Shown: positions 53,701 to 63,249, counted from the stretch's first letter. The stretch: 64,000 nucleotides of DNA from Candidula unifasciata (GCA_905116865.2 CAJHNH020000224.1:843157-907156); one strand, 5' to 3'. Notes: generated by a model from the sequence alone, not told the origin. Numbers and translations are program-made.

Positions 53701-56700
53701 CACGTACTTACTTATCACATGAGAATAACACAAACAGGCAATCACAATCAAGTTTCATAATCACAGTTAAATTCTTGTTCACAGTTGACAAGTTTGGCAA
53801 CACCACTACCCCTCCTACGTGACATCCCAATTACCCATCACCTGTGTAGATAAGAGTAGGCTTTGCGCCTAGTGACACAGGTCAACCACCCAATGCCATG
53901 AACAGTTTCTTTACTTTTACAAAAGAAGGTATTTAGATTGGGGCTCTCAGTCAAATAGGAGGCTTGAATTCATCAACGGGTGTAGACTGATGTATTCATG
54001 TGTGTACTTTTTTTGTGCTGCCATTATACTCATAGTATATTTCTTACACAATAAATGAAAGGCCTAATCTTTTATATCAACAACTTGGTAAACTTGTATC
54101 TCTAACCGGTTCTGGGATTACAAGATCCAAATACAAGAGAGTATAGGTATCGGCTGGTTGTTAAATGTGAAGTGATTGTGAACCGCTGGGATCAAATGGG
54201 CGTTTGTACAGAAGTGTCGAAACAAAGAAAACATTGTGGTCGGGGTGCGGGATTGGGGGGGGGGGGGGGGGGGTCAAACTTTTTATTCACCTTAAAGAGA
54301 AGCTTTTTCGGAGACCAATTTTATAGGAATGTTATGGATTATGGTTAGGGTTAAGATATTTGTTAGCCCCGATCCGTTTGACAGATGTGGCCTATTTGTA
54401 TACTTCTTCTTCTGCGTTCATCCGAAGACATACATACGTTTATTTGTTTACAGTATGGATGTGATATATGCGCTGTACGGCCGAAACATTTGACTTGTGC
54501 CGATTAGCCTTTCCGGATTTGTATACAGATTGTTGGTTTTTTGCCGGTTAGGCGATGCATTCCGACTTTGAAAAAAAAAAAAACCTAATTAGTCGACTCC
54601 AATGACATGCTTGTTAGAAAGGCAGTGGGTCTGATCACGTTTACCCACAATGGGGCCCCAGAACCCACATGGGAACCATTTTAATTTAAAAATAATAGTT
54701 TTTAAAAAGTTAGTTGCGTATCGTTGCAGGACGTTGCAGAACCAACCCCAGCATTTTATATGGTTGTTGTGGTTTTTCTAGGCAAATTTACGTCCAGTAG
54801 TTTTCCCGCTGCTTTCTAGACGGTCGGCTTCTCAATTCCACTGTCGAAACCAATGCAAGGCCTGCAGCTGGGATCGAACACGGCTCTCCGGCATTGCGAA
54901 GCGCGATCGCAACTCCTAAGCTACAGACGCCTTTTACTCCCCAGATTTTTTTTAGCGTGGTCTCCTTGGGAGCTAAGATGTGTTTACACGATGGCATGAA
55001 TGACAGTTTGAACACATGGCCACCGGCAAAACTTCTGGACTTTTTTATGCACATTTCACCCGGAGCAGTAGCTGGATATCTTCTTCTTCTTCTTCTTCAA
55101 TCCTTCTGTCAGAAAACTTGTATCAGGAGGCCGGTAGCCTTTATGAAAGCTATCGTGCAATCTATATCCTCTCGTGTACCATACAGTTTTGTCTTCAGTG
55201 TGGTTGGAACAGGCCAGATTGCGTCTCTGTTGTCAGCATACAGTTGACAGTGTTGGAGCACATGCTCAGCAATTTCGGGTGCCACGCTGCAGGGACACAT
55301 CTCCGTATTTCCTACACCGAAAAATTTGAACATATGTTGAGGAAATCTGTTGTGCCTAGTCCTTAGTCTGAATATAATAGACTGTCCCTCTCTAGAGAGG
55401 CGATGAAGTGAGTCTTGGGGAGAAAATCTGGTGTGGGTATCCAGCCACCTTTCTTGGATACTAGATTGTATTAATGTTTTTATCTCTTCATGGGTTAGGT
55501 CACTATTTGGACTAAAATGCTGACATTGATCTGTTTCTTTTTCTGCGTTCGCCCTTAAGAAAGCAGTTGACACGTTGTGATGTGGTTTACAGCTAGGCTG
55601 CGATATCTGCGACTTTCGAACCAACACCTGACTTCAGCAAATCCGTAATTAGTCACCTTTTACGGCATGCTGGTTATTGAGGACAGAGGGTCAATTCTTC
55701 ACCCCCTCCCCTAGAATGTGGCCCCTAAACTCAGACGGAAAAGACAAACAGCAGTTGTGCTAGACATCGGTGGTACATTTTACTGCGTGTTTCATCATTG
55801 CTTTGTTAATGCGCCCCTTTTAAAACTCGGAAGTATCCGTCTGATTATTGTTTGGCCTCATCACCTCCAAGCGGACTGTTACATAAAGGTTCGTCGCCAC
55901 AGATACCAAGAAGTTCAACAAGAACAAATCGCAGACACCTTTTTCAGCATCACAAAATCGATGCGGATTCATTCTGCTGAAGCTGCTATCCGAAAGTCCT
56001 GGGTTTAACTCGAAAGAACCCGGATGCTGCTCGGAGTAGGTTGAACGTGGTCGATTTGTTGTTGTTTTGTTTTTCATGGCTGGATGAACTTTTAAAAAAT
56101 TACCTTGACTCCCAGGTGGATCAACCCTTAAATGAGTACCGGACAAAGTCCTGGAAAGGATAGGCGGTCGGCGTGATGTAGACCACATCACCCACTGAGT
56201 GCCGATTAGTCTATAAAATCTAGGTCTAGCCCTATATGCCCAATACGTCTGAAGGTTTGGAAAAGGGTCCTTTACTTTCCTTTTTACGGCGTCGTTCGGG
56301 TTTCCTGTCCAGGCTGCCACGCAAAGGTTTGACCAACCTCAGATTAAACAAATCTCGTTCTGGATAGCAAGCCAAGTTGGCAAATTGTAAATACTCTGGT
56401 CGTCATCCAAAGAAGTTATAATTGGTTCTCAAGTAACAGCTACGTCGACCTGGCATAGCCAACAGTCTTGTGCGGGTAAGGTAATGTAACCACCCTGCAC
56501 CAATATAGGTTCATTCATTCCTTCCGCTCATTTTCGATATTGCTTGAGGTAAGGGTTAATGTTTGAATTGTTAAACTTATCCATAACCCTAATCTCAAAT
56601 AAAAATCGCTATTTAAAGAATATTATTATGCGAACCTACACAAGGAACGGATTACGTATCATGTCTCGGAAACTGAAAATATCTGACCTATTTTTGCGAC

Positions 56701-57587
56701 GCTTTCGAGTGGAAACAAATGCACTGAAAGAAAGAACTAGCAAAATGTATCCAACGTTAGATTTATAATAATCGATTTCGGCAGAAGTAAAAAGTAAATG
56801 TACAGAACACTTCCCTCACCCACAGACCGAAATAAACACGAAAACTACATGAACTTCTTTAGAGATAATAACTAAATAACAGAATTATCAGTATCGTGTA
56901 TATTCATGAAGGCTTTCTAACCGAAACGTTTATTTGTCGTTCGTGACTGGGATCATGTAGAGCTAACTAGTTCTATTTCTCGTTTGGATTGATAAAGTGC
57001 CATTGTGCACTGCTTAACACCGGCGTACTACTATTGTATATCAGAACAAATATGCCGCGCTTACTGGACGAAAGGCAAACAAATCCATTCAGATAATAAT
57101 ATTAGAATAAAGCCAATTAAGTTTTAGGCTAAATGGCACTAATTTTGAAATGCAAGCATGTAAATATGAACACTAAAAGAACACTGTTCGACACAATATT
57201 CGTACCAACGCTCTGCTATCCATGTCATCATAGACGGAAGACAGAAGGAAAATAGTTATGAAAGAACTGAAATGTTTACGTACTATGCTAGGTGTAACGA
57301 GGAGAGATTGACTTAGGAACAATAACATCAGGAAGGAAATCGGCACAGAACCAATATTGAACTTTATAGGAAGACAACAAGTCAAATGGTTTGGTCATGT
57401 AACTATATTGGCAGCAGACAAGGCACCACAGAGAGCAATGTTATACAAATACAACGGTAAGAGACTCAGAGATCGACCACGCAGAAATATCATAGACACT
57501 AAAAAGTACTATATACAAATGCTAACAGAAGGGCTCGTTCTAGAGACATCATTCTGTCATGACGCCGAAAGGCATTCCAGGAGTAAA

Positions 57588-57656
<69 letters not shown>

Positions 57657-57982
57657 GAAGAACAAGAACAAGAACAAGAAGAAAAGAAGAAGAAGAGGAA
57701 GAAAAGAAGAAGAAGATGAAGATGAAGAAGAAGAAAAAGAATAAGAAGAAGAAAAAAAGAAGGAGAAGAAGATGAAGAAAAGAGGAAAAAGAAGAAAAAG
57801 AAGAAGGAGAAGAATTTTACGACAATATAACGCGCGATCCTGACGATGATGGTGAGATTGAAATAATGAAATAATAATATTAAGATTTGAAAAAAAAAGG
57901 TCTTACCTTCTGCTGAAGTGACTGCATCATCACACAATACGAGAAGCAACCCACTGAGAAGAAGTAAATATCGTAACCACAT
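45179..57982 (-). CDS. Novel single-pass membrane protein, His-rich tail with PPxY motifs (2 exons, ~885 aa)
   Basis: I do not recognise a family. Exon 1 (57907-57982) encodes the signal peptide MWLRYLLLLSGLLLVLC; exon 2 is 45179-47760. The mature ectodomain is very acidic, with about nine copies of a DLNDEEPADE-like decapeptide (residues ~70-170). A basic stalk follows, with a dibasic run REGALRKKRL before the membrane. The single helix is VTLIIIVVGAVLACVLITGF (about 305-324), followed by RWRVRKR, so the C-terminus is cytosolic. The tail has YECECEDR, acid clusters, 13 consecutive histidines (450-462), further His/Arg-rich patches, PPEY (714-717) and a terminal PPPY (880-883). PPxY motifs bind WW domains such as those of Nedd4 ligases, so regulated ubiquitination or sorting is plausible. 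The coding call rests on the signal-peptide/TM grammar, clean splice phase (phase 1) and 576 uninterrupted codons. Confidence 0.85.
47801..48010. repeat. 46-bp minisatellite next to exon 2 acceptor
   Basis: Four and a half copies of ACACATAAACATACTCAAAA followed by TAATCAAATTTTTGAAAATGGCC at exact 46-bp spacing (47807, 47853, 47899, 47945, 47991). Confidence 0.95.
48090..48930 (-). pseudogene. LINE RNase H domain fragment
   Basis: Minus reading begins with CRIYTFVGEWVKVSEQVSD (48926), then MIIYTDCSVLRGRQCAWGF (RNase H first Asp), SSLRMEVEAVTSAF (Glu) and AVIVTESQSML (Asp replaced by Glu). Downstream come NRLVGSAPLRGELMCDKLDV and MALRGVTRGSDQRSTLRG. Frames change once or twice. In intron 1 of the membrane protein gene. 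Confidence 0.8.
49300..49412 (-). repeat. SINE-A 3' half
   Basis: GCGTATCCTTTACAGGACGT, TGCAGAACCAACCCCAGCAG and CTCTAGGCAAATTTACGTCT; the tRNA-like head is missing. Confidence 0.75.
49440..49570. repeat. (CTT)n microsatellite
   Basis: About 40 CTT units with TTT and CAT interruptions. Confidence 0.95.
49568..49690. repeat. ~58 bp unit in two tandem copies
   Basis: AATACACCTGAAGGAGAGGA, GATGCATG.AAGGGTTGTCC and TTACCC occur twice. Resembles a SINE-B 3' end. Confidence 0.8.
49700..50600. other. No recognised feature
   Basis: Intronic sequence of the membrane protein gene; T-run at 49958-49974. No exon supported. Confidence 0.3.
50650..50910 (+). pseudogene. LINE C-terminal fragment (duplication copy 1)
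   Basis: Reads MQPRQVPTQS, RDRPRRSWTDDIKELL and RQAVDHELVLPMGLHDKSRN, with an ATGATGATTATGAATA tail. Same as 53040-53290. Confidence 0.75.
51040..51285 (+). pseudogene. LINE C-terminal remnant (duplication copy 1)
   Basis: AYNIKMETAKCRGSPRKM, then frame changes, then YNQHKADVDKRQKKEL; same family as 26540-26935. Repeated at 53430-53655. Confidence 0.55.
52008..52280 (-). repeat. SINE-C copy (duplication copy 1)
   Basis: CTTCTTCTGCGTTCATC, GCGATGCATTCCGACTTTG, TATGCTTGTTAGAAAGGCAG in family order; repeated at 54405-54675. Confidence 0.7.
52315..52537 (-). repeat. SINE-A copy (duplication copy 1)
   Basis: Minus strand: head GTAGCTTAGAAGTTGCGATT, B-box-like GTGTTCGATCCCAGC, body CATTGGTTTCGACAGTGG, 3' GCAACGTCCTGCAAACGATA. 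Confidence 0.85.
52661..52983 (-). pseudogene. LINE RNase H tail fragment truncated by the duplication
   Basis: Minus reading: FRLRTRHNRFPQHMFKFFG, APEIAEHVLQHCQLYADNRD, tail with GAAGAAGAAGAA. Cut at the tandem junction. Confidence 0.85.
53040..53290 (+). pseudogene. LINE C-terminal fragment (duplication copy 2)
   Basis: Open from 53084: MQPRQVPTQSLYMKIYNVKT, RDRPRRSWTDDIKELLCRHG, RQAVDHELVFPMGLHDKSRN. Confidence 0.8.
54405..54675 (-). repeat. SINE-C copy (duplication copy 2)
   Basis: Same as 52008-52280 with a few substitutions. Confidence 0.7.
54711..54931 (-). repeat. SINE-A copy (duplication copy 2)
   Basis: Same as 52315-52537 with a few substitutions. Confidence 0.85.
55080..55640 (-). 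pseudogene. LINE RNase H-region fragment with (GAA)n tail
   Basis: Minus frame 55627-55109: SDLTHEEIKTLIQSSIQERW, HRLSREGQSIIFRLRTRHNR, FGVGNTEMCPCSVAPEIAEH, VLQHCQLYADNRDAIWPVPT, EDIDCTIAFIKATGLL. This is the zinc-knuckle-like C-terminal tail of an RNase H-bearing LINE, with HVL.HC as in the 2.4-3.7 kb element. Confidence 0.85.
55535..55735 (-). repeat. SINE-C copy overlapping the LINE edge
   Basis: TTCTGCGTTCGCCCTTAAG, TTAGTCACCTTTTACGGCAT, GGACAGAGGGTCAATTCTTC. Boundary with the LINE fragment uncertain. Confidence 0.45.
56085..56285 (+). repeat. SINE-B copy, 5' truncated
   Basis: AAATTACCTTGACTCCCAGG, GGCGGTCGGCGTGATGTAGA, CCACATCACCCACTGAGTGC, and end GGAAAAGGGTCCTTTACTTT; matches 61040-61237. 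Confidence 0.75.
56290..57165. other. No recognised feature
   Basis: Intronic; small open frame 56559-56768 without recognisable similarity. Confidence 0.3.
57170..57590 (+). pseudogene. LINE C-terminal fragment with (AAT)n tail
   Basis: FDTIFVPTLCYPC, RNNNIRKEIGTEPILNFIGR, QQVKWFGHVTILAADKAP, RLRDRPRRNIIDTKKYY, HDAERHSRSKE, then the AAT array. Compare GTEPILDYIQRQQVKWFAH at 37.6 kb. Confidence 0.8.
57588..57815. repeat. (AAT)n then (AAG/AAC)n microsatellite
   Basis: About 22 AAT units followed by degenerate AAGAAC and GAAGAA repeats. Ends about 90 bp from the exon 1 donor of the membrane protein gene. Confidence 0.95.
57907..57982 (-). CDS. Membrane protein exon 1 (signal peptide)
   Basis: ATG at 57980-57982, the first in this frame. 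25 codons end at ...TSAE plus one base, then donor GTAAGA. The hydrophobic core is LLLLSGLLLVL. The joined codon G+AA keeps frame with exon 2. Confidence 0.85.
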
Positions 57983-58034
57983 TGCCTTCTTTGTCAAACG
58001 ATAGAGTCCACCGCTTTTTGAAATCACCAACCAT
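57932..58034 (-). promoter_or_regulatory. Overlapping upstream ORF of the membrane protein gene
   Basis: An ATG at 58032-58034 in another frame opens 34 codons (MVGDFKKRWTLS...) that run past the main ATG and stop inside exon 1. If transcribed, this uORF would reduce initiation at the main start. Confidence 0.4.
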
Positions 58035-58730
58035 GAAATAGATCACAGCGGATGCCGCTTCAACCCATCAAGATTAATACCAGCCCCATTATGGTCCACT
58101 GAATTGTATCCAAACTAAAACAAATTAACTAAATATCTAATAAATTAAATAACACCACAGATTTATAGAATTTCACAGTCTTCAAGTTAAAATATTTATT
58201 GCTGACTTGTTTCTGTGTACAAAAAAGCGTACAAAAACTTAATAAATGGCTCGCTACAGGAGGAAAAGCGGCATATTTTCCGTGTTGACTTTCCAGCATA
58301 CATCGATTTTGTGACACTATCGATCCCAGGTATCCTTCTGGTTAGCAAAACTGGTTCCGGAGACTTAACTTTTGAAGCGAGTGGCTGCACGCAACGCTAC
58401 ATACTTCTTGTTCTATCCAAAAGTTCTGAACCAGAACAGTTCGGGCCCTTTCAGAATTGGGTGGATTTCTGGTCTCGATATTGATAACGTGTGGTGAGGT
58501 GGTGGTCGTGATAACCAGAACGGAGCGGTATCAATGTGGGTGTTATGTCAGCCCCGCGGGCGAGGGGGAACAGGTGGATGGGTGGGGGGGGGGGGGGGGG
58601 GGCGAATTAGCAGGGTGGGGGATGTTGGCCCTAATCTGGTAGTTGCCTGGGGCACAAGCGTCTGACCTTTAAAGGGCAGTTTTAACCCAGGGTATTACTG
58701 CCAGTCAGGAGACATACACATCAGCTTAAC
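58035..58730. promoter_or_regulatory. Upstream region of the membrane protein gene
   Basis: Presumed promoter side. An 89-codon plus-strand frame (58215-58484) has no recognisable similarity. A G-run lies at 58585-58601. No TATA box identified. Confidence 0.3.
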
Positions 58731-58935
58731 ACAAACACACACATCCAGACACACACACTCAGACACACACACACACACATAGACTCACAAACAACACACA
58801 CACAGATACACACATACTCAGACACACACACTCAGACACACACACTCAGACACACACACACACACACAGACTCACATACAACACACACACACAGATACAC
58901 ACACACCAAGACACTCACTCAAACACACACAACTA
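58730..58935. repeat. Degenerate (CA)n tract
   Basis: ACACACAC with CAGACA and CTCAGACAC variants. Confidence 0.9.
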
Positions 58936-58949
58936 AAACCACTTCTTTT

Positions 58950-59120
58950 TAGTGTTCGCCGGCTGTAAACTCCGGCGGAAAGTTCCGGTTGTTCGTCCAC
59001 TTTTAGACTAGTATTTCCACACATGCTCTTAGATAAGCAGTGGTTTTATGGTTGCTCCCCCCCCCCCCCATCCCAACACAGTGCGTTCCTGGAACCATAC
59101 TAAAGCCCCTTATGGGAACC
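58950..59120 (-). repeat. SINE-C fragment
   Basis: GTGTTCGCCGGCTGTAAACT, GTTGTTCGTCCACTTTTAGA, CACATGCTCTTAG; 5' end lost. Confidence 0.55.
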
Positions 59121-59184
59121 TTATGGTGGGGGAGAGGTTGTTGAAAAAAATATGATAAGTAGATTCCCAATGACTTATTAGCTC

Positions 59185-59187
<3 letters not shown>

Positions 59188-59262
<75 letters not shown>
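59188..59262. repeat. (GA)n microsatellite
   Basis: About 36 GA units. Confidence 0.96.
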
Positions 59263-59263
<1 letters not shown>

Positions 59264-59399
59264 TGAAATAAAAGTTAAAGAGTTTACTTTTAAATAAGAT
59301 ATTGAAGCTAAATGCCTACATGGTTTCGAACCTTTCCCTTGGTCACCAGCGTCTCGCAAAAGGAAGAAGTGTAATTCAGCGCGTCTCACCTGCTCTGTC

Positions 59400-59660
59400 T
59401 TCTTCTTCTCTTTCTTGACGTTAACCGGCTTTAAACTCTGGCAAAAAGTTTTGACTGTTCGTCCATCTCTTGGCTTTGGACATGTTGCAGAACCTGAGTG
59501 TTGCGTGCTCATTCGTTTTACAGATCTGACTTATTTGCATGCAGAATAGTGGTTCATTGACTCAAGCAGATACGCCCTGTATTTGAAGGAAACCCTCAAT
59601 TATTCTACTTTTACGACATGCTTGTTGGGGTGGTGGTAGGTTTTTTTCTTGTTTTCCCCT
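59400..59660 (-). repeat. SINE-C copy
   Basis: TTCTTCTTCTC, GACGTTAACCGGCTTTAAAC, ACTGTTCGTCCATCTCTTGG, CATTCGTTTTACAGATCTGA, ACGACATGCTTGTTGGGG. Confidence 0.75.
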
Positions 59661-59676
59661 AGCTCTGTATTTAACT

Positions 59677-59908
59677 GTCGGCTCTGTGGCTAAGTCGATG
59701 CGAACGCTTCATAACGCCGGAATGCCGGGTTCAAACCCAGCTGCGGGCCATGCGCCTTGCGTTGGTTTTGACAGTGGTATCAAGAAAGCCGACAGTCCAG
59801 GAAGGAATGGCAAACTACTGGACGTAAATTTGCCTAGTAAAACCACACAACAGCTAGGGACTGTTGGGGTTGGTTCTTCAACGTCCTGTAAAGGATACGC
59901 AACTAACC
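59677..59908 (+). repeat. SINE-A copy, full length
   Basis: GTCGGCTCTGTGGCTAAGTC (A box), ATGCCGGGTTCAAACCCAGC (B box), CTTGCGTTGGTTTTGACAGT, CCTGTAAAGGATACGCAACT. Best-preserved member. Confidence 0.9.
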
Positions 59909-60028
59909 TGTATTTAACTGTCCTACTTCTCTGAGAGCCATATTAGATTATTTTGCCTCATCACGCGCTTTGTCTACTGGCTTGGGCGAGCACTTTTGAT
60001 CTCCAACATCGTGCATCATTTTATAAAA

Positions 60029-60263
60029 GTTGCGTATCCTTGTAGGACGTTTCGGAACCAACCACCGCATTGTTTTGCTGTTGTGGTTTTTCTAGGCAAA
60101 TTTACATTTAGAAGTTTGCTATTGCTTACTGGACGGTCAATTCTCGGTACAACCGTCGAAACTAAAGCAAGATGGTCTGCCGGCAAATCGTCTGCAGCTG
60201 GGATCGAACCCCGGCACCCCGGCATTGCGAAGCGCGTTCGCAACGCCTAAGCCAAAGATGCCG
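60029..60263 (-). repeat. SINE-A copy, inverted relative to 59677-59908
   Basis: Minus: GGCATCTTTGGCTTAGGCGT, GGGTTCGATCCCAGC-type B box, then body and ACAAGGATACGCAACT 3' end. 120 bp from the plus-oriented copy. Confidence 0.88.
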
Positions 60264-60345
60264 ACGCATCATTGCATACAAGGAGGCAGGGCAGTATCCG
60301 CCGGAGATCCATTAGAGGAAGCCTTACTTGTGGTGATGGCAACTG
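60246..60345 (+). pseudogene. RTE-like LINE 3' stub
   Basis: Reads RRQGSIRRRSIRGSLTCGDG then a stop, matching RACWSSIAASLHCGDG at 34.05 kb; both run directly into TGATTGA repeats. Confidence 0.7.
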
Positions 60346-60590
60346 ATTGAATGATTGATTGAATGATTGATTGAATGATTGATTGAATAATTGAATACAT
60401 TATTGATTGAATGATTAAATGAATGATTGATTGAATGATTGATGGAATGATTGATTGAATGATTAATTGAATGATTGATTGAATGATTGATTGAATGATT
60501 GATTGAATGATTGATTGAATGATTGATTGAATGATTGATTGAATGATTGATTGAATGATTGATTGAATGATTGATTGAATGGTTGATCCA
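60338..60590. repeat. (TGATTGAA)n array grown from a LINE tail
   Basis: About 30 units of TGATTGAA with AATAATTGAATACATT-type interruptions, beginning exactly at the LINE stop codon. Confidence 0.95.
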
Positions 60591-60634
60591 TTCGTATGCT
60601 GGCACCTTCCCGAGCCATGAATCTTCTCACATCT

Positions 60635-60718
<84 letters not shown>
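60635..60718. repeat. (CT)n microsatellite
   Basis: About 40 CT units after a C-run. Confidence 0.97.
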
Positions 60719-60721
<3 letters not shown>

Positions 60722-60964
60722 CGTAAATCATCAGAGACGTCGCAACTGGTCCAGAAATGCACAACTTAACATCATCTGACCCAAAAAAAAAAAGATAACT
60801 GTTTTGTTTCGTACTGCCCTTACTCTATTACCAATTTTCATGGCAACATATTATTTCCCAATATATGTTTTTCCAAGTCTAGGGTCATTCCATTGATTTG
60901 AGGATCAACAAGTGTGCGTTTTATTAACCTTTTTTTTTTCTTTGTATGTTACCATTATGTTAAA

Positions 60965-61237
60965 TGGGAGTCGCCGTGGCGTAGCGGCTAAACGCTCGCC
61001 TGCGGATCGGTAGGTCGTGAGTTCGCTCCCTGGCGGAGCTGGACTTTTTTCAAAAATAACCTCGGCTCCCAGGTGACCTAGCCTTGAGTGGGTACCAGGT
61101 GCAGTCCTGAAAAGTAAAGGCGGTCGGCTTGATGCTGACCACATCACCCAACTTGTGCCGTTGGTTTATAAAATATAGGTCTAGACTTATATACCTAATA
61201 CCCCTAAAAGGCGCGGAAAAGAGTCCTTTACTTTACA
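60965..61237 (+). repeat. SINE-B copy, full length
   Basis: A box GTGGCGTAGCGGCTAAACGC, B box GTCGTGAGTTCGCTCCC, body GGTGACCTAGCCTTGAGTGG and GGCGGTCGGCTTGATGCTGA, 3' end GAAAAGAGTCCTTTACTTTA. Confidence 0.88.
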
Positions 61238-61469
61238 TTACTATTATGTTATATACTATACGGACTGCCTTGTTGCAATCAGTGAAGCGAAGCTGTCGAT
61301 CTTTGTATAATTCCATAGCTCTTTGTGGTGCTGATGTGTGAAGTTAGTAACCGTTGCTTCTATTTTATCGTTTGCTTTCTTCTCTTTTCAAAGTATGAAT
61401 ATTCTTCTCTATTATAGCCCAACTTGTGTTGCACTTTGTAACCAGTACATGAAATAAAAGCTAAACGGG

Positions 61470-61700
61470 GCTTTTTCCACGGCCATAGGCGAACTTGGTG
61501 TGTATAGTGCTTGTCCTATATTTTGCGGACCACTCTGTAGGTGATTGGGTCGACATCACGACGGCTGCCTTTACTTTCCATGACTTTACCTCGTACCCAT
61601 TTTATGCTTTGTCCACCTGGGTGGGGGTGAAGGTTTGGGCGGGGGATACATCTGGATGCAGATTTGAACCCGCGACCTTTGGACACGCAAACGTCTAGTA
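61470..61700 (-). repeat. SINE-B copy, inverted to 60965-61237
   Basis: Minus: head ending GTCCAAAGGTCGCGGGTTCA, body with CCAGGTGGACAAAGC and GGTACGAGGTAAAGTCATGG. Diverged. Confidence 0.65.
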
Positions 61701-61831
61701 TATTCAATATTTACGGAAATATTTAACGATCATATGCCGTCTCCGCTTTAAATGTGATATCTCTGATTATTTCTCTGTCTTACTCACTGTTTGCTTGCTT
61801 TCCTGAAATTTCCTCCAAGATAGTAAATTTT

Positions 61832-62179
61832 GGCTATCCTCCGAATAACGGTCCTAAATTATCAAGGCTTAAAATATACCCTAAAAGGGCCTCAGTCAGT
61901 GTCAGTTGCGCACTTCCGGGGACTATAACGCCACCGCCGAGCAAATAAAATAAAGGAAGCTGCGGGAGAAGCGGTAGCTGCTGCTCGTGAGTCCCAGCCA
62001 TCTAGTTTAGCCCCGATCCACGTTGCGTGAGCGGGGTGGGGGATACTCTCGGCGGTGGCGATAGTCACCGGTTGCGGGCAATTTAAGACGACGGAAGTGC
62101 GCAATTGACACGTGATTCGGGCCCTGTTAGGGAATATTTTCCGTCTGGATAATTTAGGACTGCTATTCGGAGGATAGCC
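61832..62179. mobile_element. 348 bp foldback MITE related to 28954-29628
   Basis: Inverted ends GGCTATCCTCCGAATA... and ...TATTCGGAGGATAGCC, continuing through GTCCTAAATTATC and CCCTAA.AGGGCC. The core (61932-62055) contains GAGTCCCAGCCATCTAGTTT, GGGGGATACT.TCGGCGGTG as in the 29.3-29.4 kb core. No clear target duplication. Confidence 0.82.
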
Positions 62180-62764
62180 TACATTTTTTAGTGTTGTGTC
62201 TTTTATCGCGACCAGAAAAAGGGTGGCTGTGTAACATTTTTTATTTCTTTCACCAGCTTTATTTTCAAGTCTGTCTGCAGTACCTCTGTATTTCATGGTC
62301 CTTTCTCCCCATTAAACACTCAAGGAACTTCTGTTCAACTTGAGAATGGCTTGTCCATTGTCCAGGCTTCGACACCGTCCAATATTGTTGACTGTGCGTT
62401 ACCTTGGACAGGTCTCAATGTTTATGTTCTGTTTACCTTTGGATAAATATTTTCTGGGAACTATAAACGAGCGTGTGGGAATATTAAGGTGTCAACAATT
62501 GTGGAGCAAGATCAACAGCGGAAAGGGCGACAGCCGACCACAACAATAACTTCACCCACAATCATGACATACCCCGGGTAGTTAATTAAGTAAACCATTG
62601 TCGTTGTGACGGCCAGTTTTGGGGACTGATGCCGGGTGGACAAGGCCGTCAATTGCGTCTGATGTCCGACGTCCACTTGAAGTCTGACGTGTTGAATGGT
62701 TGTTCTCAGTTTGTGTCCTGGGCCCCATTTGGGAAAGGGGTTGGGACCGGAAAAATAGAACCTC

Positions 62765-62960
62765 CACTTTTAGAATTTAGTCTTGTTTCAGAATTTGACT
62801 TTCGAGTGTACATCCATTTTACAGACCTGGCTTATTTATACGCAAACTGTTGGTTCATTTCCTTTTTGGCAGATTTCAACTTCGAAAGAAACTAGTAATT
62901 AGCTGCCTTTTTCGACAGTTTGTGGGTCTATTTCTCCATCCAAAATGAGACCTCTGAAAC
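62765..62960 (-). repeat. SINE-C copy, tail lost
   Basis: GTGTACATCCATTTTACAGA, CTGGCTTATTTATACGCAAA, CTGTTGGTTCATTTCC, GTGGGTCTATTTCTCC in family order. Confidence 0.65.
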
Positions 62961-62964
62961 CCAT

Positions 62965-63245
62965 TACGTATTAACGAATTAATCAATGAATCAATCATTC
63001 AGTTAATGAATGAATCAATCTTTCAGTCAATGAATGAGTCAGCCATTCACGCAATCAATGAACCAATCATTCATTCAGTCAATAAACCAGTCATCAATGA
63101 ACTAATCATTTAATCAATGAATGAACTAGTCATTCACTCAATGAATGAACCGATCATTCAGTCAGTCAATAAACCAATAATTCAGTCAATCAATGAACTA
63201 ATCGTTCAGTCAATCAATGAACCAATCATTCAGTCAACCAACTAA
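62965..63245. repeat. Degenerate (AATCAATG/ATTCAGTC)n tract
   Basis: Strand-reversed version of the TGATTGAA class of 60.3 kb, more diverged. Possibly another expanded LINE tail. Confidence 0.85.
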
Positions 63246-63249
63246 CCCA

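Larger units (their letters stand above)
52987..55380. repeat. 2.4 kb tandem duplication, copy 2
   Basis: Spacing between equivalent positions is about 2,382 bp at the left end. At the right end the LINE ORF continues to 55627, whereas in copy 1 the same LINE is cut at the junction. This shows which junction is new. Confidence 0.95.

Noticed and set aside
58215..58484. 89-codon plus-strand frame upstream of the membrane protein gene
   Set aside because: No recognisable similarity, no splice or codon evidence; likely chance in promoter DNA.
59677..59745. tRNA gene (A and B boxes present; also at 24309, 60965, 31997)
   Set aside because: No clover-leaf fold with paired acceptor stem; the same head recurs attached to SINE bodies.
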